DNA of 64,000 nt from the NCBI RefSeq assembly GCF_022539665.2, contig NC_081331.1, positions 12,556,638-12,620,637 of the forward strand. Direction: 5' to 3'. Each line of letters begins with the position of its first letter. The first letter of the stretch is position 1. This document shows positions 10,583 through 21,697 of this stretch, piece after piece. The notes under the pieces were generated by a model. That model made no database searches. It was not told the DNA's origin and saw only the letters and a list, made by a program, of their open reading frames with translations. The position numbers were made by a program, and so were the translations under genes. Source of the stretch: Daphnia carinata (Eukaryota > Arthropoda > Branchiopoda > Diplostraca > Daphniidae).

Positions 10583-13258
10583 ATGGGTCACCCTCAATTT
10601 ATTCTCCCATTTTTACTGATAGGTAATAATGTCTTTTTTTGAAATAAATAATTCCGAGCAAGAGAGTGATTGATGGTTTTCATTTTGTACAGGCTTAATA
10701 TGTGTGACGTCAACTTTGTCGCTTTCGTTGCCCAGAGCAGTGGACGAAAAGGTTCCAGAGCAGAAAATAGTTGCTGATATGTTGGAGTTGAGCAGAGCGG
10801 CCGATGTCAAAGTTGCCTGCCCACTGTCAGATACATTTTGTTTGCCAAGAGTAAAATGTCCCATCAAGTCTATAGTGTACGATCGTGAAGGCACGCGTTT
10901 CACGGTCGGTGCCGAGGTAAATTGTATTTCCTATTCCGATTGACTCGAAATTTTTAAAAACTGTTGTGTGTTTATTATTTGTCTTGTGTACATTTGTCTA
11001 ATTACATTTACTTTAATTTAATGACGCCCAACAGTTCAGAGACATCTTTGGATGTGGAGCTTTTAGCCCTACGTGGACATACGTTTGCTGCGCTACACTT
11101 GATAAACTAGAAGAAGAAGGTTGGAGACCCACACCTGATTTGTGGTTCTTGCCGCCTCACGATGGATCCGCACCTGCCAAAGACGTGGATCCGTCAGCTC
11201 CCTTCCCAGTTATCTTGCCTTGGCCAGGTTTCGAAGACGCCGATTCCTCACCCGAGATTATAGATTCGGGTGAGTCTAATCAAGTTCGATGTAGTTTTCT
11301 TGCAAGTCTGACGTGACATTTAATTTTAAAGGTAACGGCAATTTAACAACCGAACAGCCTTTATCAACAGGATCTGCCATGACTGAGAAGCCTAAACAGA
11401 GTAAGCAGAAAAAGAATGTAATGTCAACTGAACATTTCATTTAATTCTTATAATTCAATAGATCCCAGAAGTGCTACAGAAGCCCCTCAGAACGCTCCAG
11501 TGCCACATACCGGAGCTCCTCCTGTGATGATGCAAGATCCACGCCTTAACAACCCATGGTTCAACCCTAATGCCCCTCTTATGTCTATGAATCAACCTTG
11601 GATGTTTCCACCTTCACCTGGCAATTTTGATCCACGATTTCCTATGCAAAGTGGTCTGCAAGATCCTCGACTGCTACAGAGATTCAACCCACCGCGATCT
11701 GATTGGGCGGAGATGATTCTTATATTTCCCGATGGCTCTTTTCAGCATTCCATTCGGGATCCACGTCCCATGGTAAAAAATCATGAACTACGACTATCCG
11801 TTCCACTCATTTAATTCAAATTATGCAGGGTATGGTTCCAATGCCTGACGGACGACCACCCAACCAGAGGGATGGTCTGCTTCGACCAACTTTAGAATTT
11901 TCGCCACCTCAAACTCAACCAATGCAGACCATCGTCGCTGAAACTGAAAACCCCGATGCCAGCAATTCCAGATCTCGACGAGCAATTGTATGAAATCTTT
12001 GACTAACCCATACGAAGCATTTCAATATTTAAATCATTATGGTTGCAGGCTTCGAAAACATTCAAAATTCCTCCTGCCGCAGGTGGGCTGTGGACTGGTG
12101 AAAACAGGACATCCGAAGGAGAAGGAAGAGCACTTTTACCACCACCAAAAGCCGTTTGGGGATCACCTGGCACAGGTAATTTAGACGGCTAGGTCATATT
12201 TTGAAAATAATTAATTATCATCCACTTCTCGTGTAGGCAATGTACCAGTCAGGCCAATTCCGCCGATGTACGGAGTCGATAATGAACGCTGTGGCGTTTC
12301 ATCGTCGAGTGGCATCAATGCTCGCGTTCTGTCCGGACGCAAACCAGCGTCACAGATGGAATCTGAAACAAGTTTTGCCGAGTTCCCGTGGCACGTTGCT
12401 GTAGTGAACGGACAAACAGGAGACTATCTTTGCGCTGGTACTATCATCTCGGCCCGTTTCGTCCTGACAGTGGCTCATTGTGTACGCAAATTCCAATTCA
12501 CTCTGCTCTTCGTCCGTGTCGGAGACTGGGATTTGAGCGGCCTTGGCGAGATGTTTCCGTCTTACGATGTTGAAGTTCAAAATACTATTATCCACGAAGA
12601 ATTCTACGCCGGAAATTTACAGAACGACATTGCCCTTCTCCAACTTAAATTCCCACTTGATTTCAGCATCATGCCTCATGTCGGTACCATCTGCTTGCCG
12701 CCTTCTAGCGAGCCCATCTACTCGGACTGCATTGTCACCGGTTGGGGCCAACAACTGTCTACCTCAGAGGCAAAAGGCGACACTTCGACCTTCAGTCGTA
12801 CCTTGAAACAAACCAGCCAAACTCTAGTGACTGCTCAATTCTGCGAGAAAGCTCTCCGTCCTTTCCTCGGACAGTTTTACCAGCTACCGAAAAAAGGTTT
12901 CGTGTGCGCTTACGATAAAGACGGTAAAGATTCTTGCTTTGGTGACGGAGGAGGAGCGCTGGCCTGCTTGGTTAACGCACCAAACTACCCAAAATCTAAT
13001 CAATACCACGTCGTCGGACTCGTTTCATGGGGTGTTGGCTGTGGCATGCCCAATGTTCCGTCTGCCTACACTGCCATTTGGGATTATCTGGACTGGATCC
13101 GTGCTAAAATATCTCCTATTGATTCTTATCCCATGGCTAATCCATTGCCTTTGAAGGAACCTAGTCCTGTCATAATGGTCCGTGCCAACGAAGCTACCAC
13201 TACAACACCGTCGCCTTCCACCACGCAACACGATTTTATCGATTTAGCTTTTGCCTGA
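10583..13258 (+). CDS. Secreted CLIP-domain serine protease homolog (catalytically dead)
   Basis: Eight exons, 10583-10622, 10693-10916, 11035-11269, 11332-11400, 11462-11772, 11829-11987, 12049-12175 and 12237-13258, give 728 aa in phase. Order: signal peptide (about 1-26); a six-cysteine CLIP-like module (Cys56, 63, 69, 95, 106, 107); a long linker rich in Pro, Met, Phe and Asp-Pro-Arg; a trypsin-like S1 domain from about residue 410; and a Ser/Thr/Pro tail. His469 (TVAHC) and Asp519 (NDIALLQL) are present, but the catalytic serine is glycine (Gly626, GDGGG where active enzymes have GDSGG). Such homologs act in arthropod haemolymph as cofactors of prophenoloxidase activation or as adhesion and clotting proteins (family knowledge, masquerade/SPH type). 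Proteolysis is not expected. The role in this organism is inferred. Confidence 0.92.
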
Positions 13259-13562
13259 AAATCTGTTTATTTTTTTTTTTTCTAAAGAGTAATGATGTAC
13301 AATTTATTTTAATTGTTGGCTTATCGTGTTTGAAGAAAATTGCTAATATAACGCCAATATTGTTTATTTACTGTTCATTTATTTTTTTAATTTTCCTTCT
13401 CGTATCTGTAAAAAAAATATTTAAATAGTAAAACAAAGAATCGAACACGTGGAACCAGCATGACAGCCGCGCTCTATGCCACAGCGCCATCTTTCATTTA
13501 CACTGCTCTGTACATAAGCTCGGTATTTGAATGGGTGACATCCGAAGCTAAATTTGATTTGA

Positions 13563-13634
13563 ATGTGCGGTCCTGGCACAGTGGTTATCACCCACGCTGT
13601 AATCTGTAGTCCCTGGGTTCAAGTCCCGCCGCCG
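13563..13634 (+). repeat. tRNA-like head of a probable SINE
   Basis: An A-box-like TGGCACAGTGGTTATC and a near-consensus B box GGGTTCAAGTCCC lie about 30 nt apart, as in Pol III internal promoters. The anticodon arm and acceptor stem do not fold convincingly, so this is not a functional tRNA. A pyrimidine-rich stretch of CCCTCCC type and short repeated units follow directly, as in the body of a tRNA-derived SINE. No second copy lies in this window, so the SINE assignment is inference. Confidence 0.45.
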
Positions 13635-13796
13635 CCAATTTCCAAGCCCTCCCTTCCCTCCCACCACCCTCCCCTCCCACCCACCATCTCCATCCATTCA
13701 AGATTCATCACGGATTCGCAAGATTCTTCATTACATCGGAATACGCAAGACTCTGCATCTTCATCACAACGGATACGCAAGATTCATCATCTCTTC

Positions 13797-13890
13797 GCAA
13801 GAAAGAAAAAACATCCTTCAAGAAAGAAGAAGAAAAAAGAAGAGCAAGAAAGAAAAAACATCCTTCAAGAAAGAAGAAGAAAAAAGAAGA
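13797..13890 (+). repeat. Tandem duplication of a 47-nt purine-rich unit
   Basis: The unit beginning GCAAGAAAGAAAAAACATCC at 13797 is repeated exactly from 13844. Upstream, from about 13700, a looser pattern based on CGCAAGATTCATC recurs. Together these look like the minisatellite-like body or tail of the tRNA-headed repeat at 13563. Confidence 0.8.
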
Positions 13891-14715
13891 GCCATGCCTA
13901 CTATAACGGGGCTAAATGGCACTACACTAAAAAAAACACTACACACATACATTCACACAACACTGCCACACACCTACACGACAAAAAACACGTATACAGA
14001 CGTTTCACATCGATCTGTAGTACCGTTCACTACACGTTGAAGATCGACCCAAACTGAAGGTAGAGAAGAGGTAATCGTAGCTTGTAGGCTGTTCGTAAGC
14101 CTCCCCATGGCCACTAGGTTCATGGATGCATGCAGCTTATCATCGAGCTATGTGACCCTCTTCGATACCTATTTTTGTTATTTTTGTTGATAAAGATAGA
14201 CCTACCAATAGCGATTGCACATTTATCATTAACATCAATTCACTTTAACAACAAAACGTAGGTTGCAACGTCGCTTTAACAGCAGACGACAAGAATGTAA
14301 TGTCAAATTTTGTTCTTACACGCGTTACAATTCAAGGGAAGGTATGTTGAAAACTCGCATTAAAAACTAATATATTATAATAAAACAGTGCTCAGTCATT
14401 TGAACATACAACATACAACTTGTTTTGTGTAGTCATTTAGAGGACAAAAGAACTTTGACAAAAAACGGCTATCAAGGTTCACTAAAATCAAAGTTCTCCC
14501 TGAAGCTTGAATTAAAGTGGTGTGTTCAATGGTCCACACTTCACAATACCCACTTCTATCTGAACTAAATGTTCCAAGTGCTTGTTGTGCAGCTTTATAT
14601 CTAAGATTATAGACATTTTGCCATTTTTCTTCCTACTGACTAAATCGGTAGTATTACATGAAAAATTATGTAAAAGAAAATGTGATCTACATTTTACAAT
14701 TTCAGACGGGAAAAC

Positions 14716-15769
14716 ATGCCTGCATTAGCAACTGACAACCAAATTGAGGCTGTTTCCAAAGTACTCAATGACACCAGCAGACCACTAAAAGAACGCTTCC
14801 GGGCCTTGTTTACCCTACGCAACCTTGGCGGACCCAAAGCTGTTGAAGGCATTTCATCCTGCTTCACTGACTCTTCAGCCCTATTGAAACACGAACTAGC
14901 ATACTGCCTAGGACAGATGCAAGATCCTTCGGCTATTCCTGTGCTTACGTCTGTACTAAAGGATGTTCAGCAAGAACCGATGGTTCGCCATGAAGCCGGT
15001 ATTGCACTAAACACATTCATTTCATATCCCTGTATAAAAATGCTGTATAAAAATGGTCTACTTCAAATAGGTGAAGCTCTTGGTGCAATCGGTAGCGCAG
15101 AATCTCTGCCCGTCTTGCAAGATCATTGTCAAGACAAGGTAATAGAAGTTGCTGAGACTTGCCAACTGGCAGTCCAACGTATAAACTGGCTGCTTGATGA
15201 GAAGAAAAAATGTGAGATCGATAGTGCATACCAGCAAAATCCGTATTGTAGCGTGGACCCAACGCCATCAACGTCAGTAAAAGAAACGGAGGAATTGAAG
15301 ACTATATTACTAGACGAAACTTTGCCTTTATTTGAACGATATCGTGCCATGTTTGCCCTAAGAAACAAAGGAGATGTTGAAAGCGTAAAAGCCCTGGCCG
15401 AAGGTATTAGAAATAATAAATTTTTAAAGTTGATTACCAAATGTAAGAGTATGAAATGCAGGTTTAAAATGCAATAGTGCGTTATTTAGGCACGAAGTTG
15501 CCTATGTCCTTGGACAGATACAGAGCCCTGCCTGCATCAAGCAACTGATCGAGCGGCTCGAACTTGCTGACGAAAACGAAATGGTTAGGCATGAATGCGC
15601 TGAGGCTCTCGGATCCATTGCCCAGGACGAGTGCCGGGAAATTCTCCAGAAATATGTGGAAGACTCTGCTAGGGTGGTCAAAGAAAGTTGTGAAGTGGCG
15701 TTGGACATGTGTGAATACGAAAATAGCCCAGAATTCCAGTATGCTAATGGATTAACTAACTTAGACTGA
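14716..15769 (+). CDS. DOHH: Deoxyhypusine hydroxylase (HEAT-repeat di-iron enzyme)
   Basis: Three exons, 14716-14998, 15071-15403 and 15462-15769, give 307 aa (human DOHH is 302). The protein consists of HEAT-type repeats in two halves and carries the four iron-ligand His-Glu pairs, in [32 protein letters not shown] and [14 protein letters not shown] completes hypusine formation on eIF5A by hydroxylating deoxyhypusine in the cytosol. The first intron (14999-15070) is 72 nt, in frame and free of stops, so the frame reads straight through it. It is removed here because the spliced product restores the conserved [11 protein letters not shown]. The second intron was placed where the acceptor at 15461 restores [14 protein letters not shown] canonical poly(A) signal follows at 15800. 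Confidence 0.93.
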
Positions 15770-15799
15770 TAATCGTATAAATAACTCCGCGCGGTTAAA

Positions 15800-15805
15800 A
15801 ATAAA
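15800..15805 (+). terminator. Poly(A) signal of DOHH
   Basis: AATAAA lies 31 nt after the DOHH stop and is followed by a T-rich stretch, the expected arrangement for a short 3' untranslated region. Confidence 0.55.
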
Positions 15806-16194
15806 CTTGGTTCTGGACAATTTCATTTTAGCTTTTGTTATTTAAATAACTATATTTTTTTAGCTTTTAATGTTTCAACCAGGTGTTCACTTTCCCACGA
15901 GAAAAGCTTTAACGATAGCATTTTCGGTTTTTTGGCCTAGTGTTTTGTGCTTGGGTTTATTGTGTGGCCTAGGGTGGTTGGACCCTTTACGTTAGCCGTG
16001 AGAATGAACCATAGATGGCGTGCAAGAAGGGAAAGAAAAAAGACAAGTTAGAGTAATTTGACCCCTTCACTTACTGTTTTCGTGTGAGCTGTCAACAATA
16101 TGTTTATGTAGCCTAACCCCAGTTCTTCTTTTTTTGCCCGTTGAGTTGATCTGATTAGATCTTTGTTGAAAAGCCTTGGTGGCAAAGGGTAGGT
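15806..16194. other. DOHH-RIC1 intergenic region
   Basis: About 390 nt with no supported gene. It must hold the RIC1 promoter and 5' untranslated region. No TATA box is seen. Confidence 0.5.
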
Positions 16195-19100
16195 ATGTAC
16201 TACCCGGTAAACTGGCCCAGAGTTATCCGGCTGCCCGATCTGGGCAGCCCGGTTATTCATCAAGTCGTGTGCAATAGGGATAAAATCCTTGTTGCTGTAT
16301 TGTCTTCCGACACCCTTACAATACTGTATAATAAGGTATTCATCCAACATGATTGAATTATAAATATGGAGTTTCTCCAGATTGAAAAACTTTATTCTAG
16401 CCATGTGTTCCTGTGGCCTGCCTGAAGCGAGACGACAAATCACTAAATGAACATGGAGAAAATCAGGAAGTGGAGTGGAAGCCAGATTCTTCTGCCATTG
16501 CCGTCACTGTATGTTTTGTGTTTGATATTCAGAAGATTTTTCATCAATTATGCATTTTTACACCATAGACATCTAAGGGCTACTTGTCATTCTATGATCT
16601 AAGTTTCCTGTCCGATCAGCAACACTTGTACGAGCAGAAAGATTCATCGGTTCCAGGGCTGAGAAGGGAGAGTGCTGAATTATTCATTAAAGACAGCATT
16701 CCAGCATTCAGTCTAAAGCACTGCCAAACAATACCAATTGACAGTGGTGCTACAGGGATGGTTTGTATTCGAGATGAACTGATGGTGTCAACTAAATATG
16801 GTCATATTTTGCGATATCACTGGAATGGAACCCTCAATCGGGACTATTGCCTTGACTTGAGACGGGTGCCATTTTGCGTTGATCAGCTTGCCGCCAGAGC
16901 TGTTCCCATAACAGAACCGAACACATTCGTCTCACTAATAGATTACTCCCCATTACTGGGCGGGTTCGCTGTAGTCCTAAATGATGGAAGAGGTGCATTC
17001 CTAACAGCCACTACCTTAAAGTTTGATCCTAATCAAGTCCAAGGTATTTGGGCGCCATTGGATGATGTAACGTGCACGGCTATAAATCACAGGTATTTAC
17101 GTTTTTTGGTTCAAACTGCTGCTAGATTTACAGACTACAATGCTCTGAAATAAAGGTATCGCTTGGTTGCATTTGGCCGGCGCAATTCGCATGCGGATGT
17201 TTACACGATTGATGAAACAACTGGTGGACTACAACTTTCCCACACCCTGCAGCTGAGCAGCAAAGATTTCCCTGGTTCACCTGGTCCTGTTCAGCTGCTC
17301 AAGTGGAGCCCAGACGGCTGCTGTTTGGCCCTTTGCTGGGCAGAGGGAGCTGTTTCTTTATGGTCCACTTTTGGCGCGTTGTTACTTTGCACGCTTAATT
17401 GGGACTATGGTTCAGCTCAACATCATTCTTTGACCGTTCGCGCTATGGACTGGGGCATCGAAGGCTATCAACTCTGGATGATATCTTTGCCCGGCGATGT
17501 ACTGACACAGATGGAATTGGTTAAATCACCGTTAACCGCTAACCCTTGCATGAGCTCCAAGGAACGGCTTTACCTTCATGGACAAGATAGAATATACATC
17601 AACATTAGTGACACCAGCCCGCACCGAACAACGTCTTCTACCGGTGGCGATTCTGGTGCATTACTTAGCAGTAAACAATGGCTGATTGTGCAGGCACCAT
17701 CGGCATACATGGCCGGAAATTGGCCTTTGAGATTCGCTACATTAGACGCCAAGTGCGAAAATCTTGCAGTAGCTGGTCGAACGGGTTTCGCTTTATATTC
17801 ATTTTCAACTCGTCGCTGGAAGTTATTTGGAAACGAGTCTCAAGAACGCGATTTTGTCGTAGCTGGAGGGCTTCTTTGGACAAGCACCGGAGGCCAAGCG
17901 CAAGTTGTGATGGGTTGTTACAATATTGGTGCTGACCGAGACGAAGTTCGACTCTATCCTCGCGACAATCCTCGACTTGACAATGCTTCCTGCACCATAC
18001 AACAAGTGGCGGGACAAATTCTCCTGCTTAACATGATGCGGGATACATTATTGGTTTACACCTCAGACTGTCATATTAGTCTTTTTGAAACGGAGGTATC
18101 AGGAAGTGGACAGCTTCAATTATCTCGTACACAAGAAATTGACGTCAGTACGCTCGGTTTACATCCTGCATGCTTAGTGGCAGCCACATTGACTAGCTTG
18201 AGTCATGCCACGGAACCTCAACAATCACACGGATCGTCTTGTCAGCAAAACATTTTGCTCAACGTGTGCGGCCGTGTTCTCCTAATACAGCGTAACGAAG
18301 GACCGGATGAAAGTGACGAAGGTTCCGCCTACTACTCTGCACCTACCGTCTTGGCTTCGAGTGTTGAAATTCTTTGGGTTCCTAACCCCGAAGGAATGTG
18401 TCCGAGTAAGCCTCATCTGACCCAGGCGCTATGGCTCTGTTGTGGTGCTCATGGAATGCGTGTCTGGCTCCCACTCTACCCCCGTGAAGGCGATAAAGGT
18501 CATCATGCCTTCATGTCCAAGCGGATCATGTTGCCGTTCCAGCTTCATATCTATCCTCTGTCGGTTCTCTTTGAAGAAGCCATTCTGCTCGGTGTCGAAA
18601 CGGACACGTTGCTTTATCCTTCCAGCGGAACGTCGGAAAATCCGTGGCTTATTCCTTTATGTGTCTTGGAACGAAATAGCCAAGTTTACCTTCACCACAT
18701 CTTCCGACAGCTGGTATAAACGATTTTGTCTGTTAAATCTATTTTATGTTGTTCTAGTAATTTTGAATTTGAACAGATTCGACGCAACTTGGGATTCCAT
18801 GCCTGGGAGATTGCCCGTGGCTGCACTGCTTTACCCTATTTTTCCCATTCATTGGAGCTGCTTTTGCATGAGGTGCTCGAAGAGGAAGCAACAAGCAAAG
18901 AGCCCATACCCGATGCTTTATTACCGAGCGTGCTCGAATTTATCCAAGAATTTCCCGTTTATCTAAAAACTATTGTCCAGTGTGCGCGGAAAACAGAAGT
19001 GGCTCTTTGGCCTTATCTTTTCGGTGCTGGTGTGGCCGCCAATCCTCGCCAACTTTTCCAGCGTTGTCTGGATTCGAAGCAGTTGGATTTGGCCGCTTCT

Positions 19101-20906
19101 TATCTCATTATTTTGCAAAATATGGAACCTGTGTCAGTCAGTCGACAGTACGCCACTGTACTCTTGGATGCTGCGCTTGAAAATTGTAGCTGGGATCTGG
19201 CTAAAGAGCTGGTCCGCTTTTTACGTGCCATCGATCCCAGCGATGCTGAATCAGCGACGCCCAGTTTTTCGTCGACCTGGAAACCTGGGTCAGCTCCTAG
19301 TCCTGCGGGATCTCTCCTACCATCAAAAATAAGCCTGGGCTCGCAGACCCCTCCAGTGAGTCCCAACCCCGAGGATTTTAATTTTTTATTGGGGTCTACT
19401 GTCCACCGTCCTGGAAGTCGGACGGCCGGAAGCATGAAATCTCCATCTTCAGAAACAAATGCCGGATTCCATCGTGAGATCACTCGCTCAATCAGCGAAA
19501 CAATTCCAATCACCAAAAACTTTTCTACACCACCAGCAGGAAAAGAAGTTCCGCCCAGGAAGAAATCAGCTCCGGTTAATTCTCATCCAATTACGATCAC
19601 AGGGGAACACGATCCACCAGATCCATCACTAGAAGAACTCTATATGGATTTGATTTTACAACGACATGTCCGTCGTCTACTCTCAGCCGGTCGTCTGAGG
19701 GATCTCGGCTACTTGGTTGCCCATTTTGAATGTCCATTAGTTAACTGGCTGAGTAGAGAAAGAATGAGAGCAGCCCGGGTGGATGATTTTGTTAGCGCCA
19801 CACGCCGTTTACATACAGATTTTAACTGGCCTTTCCCTACAGTGAGCACTCAGACCGTTCGGAAGTTGTCCAACCGTAGTATATCGCTCGAAGAGAAGTT
19901 GCAAGCATTGGAAGTGGATGTCACCGCCACCCCTGTAATGTCATCGGCTCGATCTGATCCTCCTTATCAGCTCAGACAGAACGGTGAAGCCTTACTCGAG
20001 CCGATTAATGGTGGACTGTTGCTTCAAACAGTTGAAGCGCAATTGGAACCTCATGTTCCTTCCCGTAATTATTATTTTATTATTATTAGCTTTTCATTTT
20101 GAATTTAAAAAAAAAATTTTACACATATTTTCATAGAGGAGGAATGGAGCGTCCAAAGTGAAGGGGATCAAATGAGTCTGGCTGGCGAAGATCGTCTCAA
20201 CGATCTGGATAGCTTACAAGAATCTTCATGGGGCGTGCATACGATGACGGTAGAAGTAGCGTCGGCTTCCGCTGCGATTAACGAACCACTCCAGAAAGCC
20301 AACGCCCAATCAGAGTTGCAATTAAGATACCTACTTCAACTCTTCACCGAGGCTGACTGTTTGGATTGGGCGTTGATCTTGGCAGTGACCCTTCGAGACG
20401 CTATGGCGGTTCTAAGGCTAGTCAGTATGATGAGAAGTGCTTTAAACAGTTGTCAGCCATCAAACCAAGCGGCAACGATTGAAGTTGTCACGCGACTGAG
20501 AGATGCGTTGCTAGCTTTGTCACATTGGGCAGAGACGGATTGCCAAGGCTATCGGCCTTTTATGAACGTCATATACGGGCAAGTGGGTATTTTAACTAAA
20601 CTTATTCTGCCTCAAAGCAATGGCCCGTTGGCTTTACCCGCGGAACCAAGCGTTGTCTTAGAATCTGGAGCAGCAATTCAGGGGACTGGCACTAAATCGC
20701 GCCATACTTCTGTGACTTTATTGACGCCATTGGGTCGTGTCCCGGAAGAGGATATGGATATTCCCGTTTTTAAGACCAATGGTAAATTGGACCTACCACC
20801 TGAAGGTGCTTTGTTGGAGCAATCAACGAAAAAAGAGCAGCAAGTCAATCAACATCAAGGCGAACCAGTACCAGCTCAACAGGGTTCTAGCTGTGTTATT
20901 TCATAA
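16195..20906 (+). CDS. RIC1: RIC1, subunit of the Ric1-Rgp1 guanine-nucleotide exchange factor for Rab6
   Basis: Six exons, 16195-16335, 16401-16508, 16569-17092, 17156-18713, 18777-20064 and 20137-20906, give 1462 aa (human RIC1 is about 1420). The start MYYPVNWPRVIRLPD matches the conserved MYFPxGWPK-type N-terminus, which places the first exon. The N-terminal half is a WD40-like beta-propeller region (for example VEWKPDSSAIAV, LLKWSPDGCCLAL). The C-terminal RIC1 domain includes YLHHIFRQL, LPYFSHSLELLLHEVLEEE, FPVYLKTIVQCARKTE and AASYLIILQNME, nearly identical to the human protein. A Ser/Pro-rich low-complexity segment separates it from the conserved tail LQLRYLLQLFTEADCLDW. With Rgp1 it activates Rab6 at the Golgi for retrograde traffic (family knowledge). 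Confidence 0.95.
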
Positions 20907-21697
20907 TCGCTTCTCTATTTGTGCCACTGAATAACTCGATTTGGATCTGTTTCTTTCATTCTCTTTTGTTTTTGATTTGACATTTGACTTGGATTTCCAT
21001 TCCTGTCTTGTTCCAAATTGTTCTTCTTGTTATTCATCTTTCAACTTCAGAGCAGCTCGGTACAAAAGCAAGAAGAGGGAAAGAGAAAGAAGAATCAAAC
21101 ACTCTTCAACATTGTGCGCTATCGACAAACCGATGTTGTGAAATTTCAGTTTTCTTAACGAGACATTCTGATGATAACGGGTCGGCCATAGAGTACGGGC
21201 AAAATTTGTATAGAAAAGAATAACTTCGTGTTGTGCCTTAATATTACGAAATACAAAGGAGGAATTCGTGTCCTATTATTATACCAGCAGTCGCTAATGA
21301 TTTTGAGGTGATAGCAGTTTTTTTTTTTGTTAGGACCAAACTACGGAAACATGAATGGCGCATTTCCGTTGCTTTTAAGCGTTTCCTTGCTTAGATGAAA
21401 AATTTGTTATCGTATGCTTTTACAGTTGCCAGCCCGAAAAATCTAACGTCTGATATGAGGACTGGCTTCGAATTGTAAGACCGCGAAATTTGATGGTTTG
21501 GGCTCGCTCCGCCCTATCTTTTGAAAAGTGGGGCACCTAGCGGTATTTTTTCGTGTCTCTGTAATCGTCTGTTAACAATACAAAGCAAGAGCTAGTGTGT
21601 GCTCCAATATTGCCCAATTCAGTTAGATCTCATTATTGTGTACTGCAAATCCTTAAAAAGAATCATTTGTACATAATATCGAGTCGGTTCTCTGAGA
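20907..21697. other. RIC1-twinfilin intergenic region
   Basis: About 790 nt without a supported gene. It contains the RIC1 3' untranslated region and the twinfilin promoter. No repeats of note apart from a T tract near 21320. Confidence 0.5.

Larger units (their letters stand above)
13259..14715. other. Intergenic region with repeats, protease homolog to DOHH
   Basis: It holds the 3' end of the protease homolog, a tRNA-like, pyrimidine-rich and tandem-repeat block (13563-13890, listed separately), and then unremarkable AT-rich DNA. A splice acceptor (TTTCAG, ending near 14705) just before the DOHH start implies an upstream non-coding exon that I cannot place. Confidence 0.5.

Noticed and set aside
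16048-16443. 131-codon minus-strand frame
   Set aside because: It is antisense to the first RIC1 exons and has no family resemblance.
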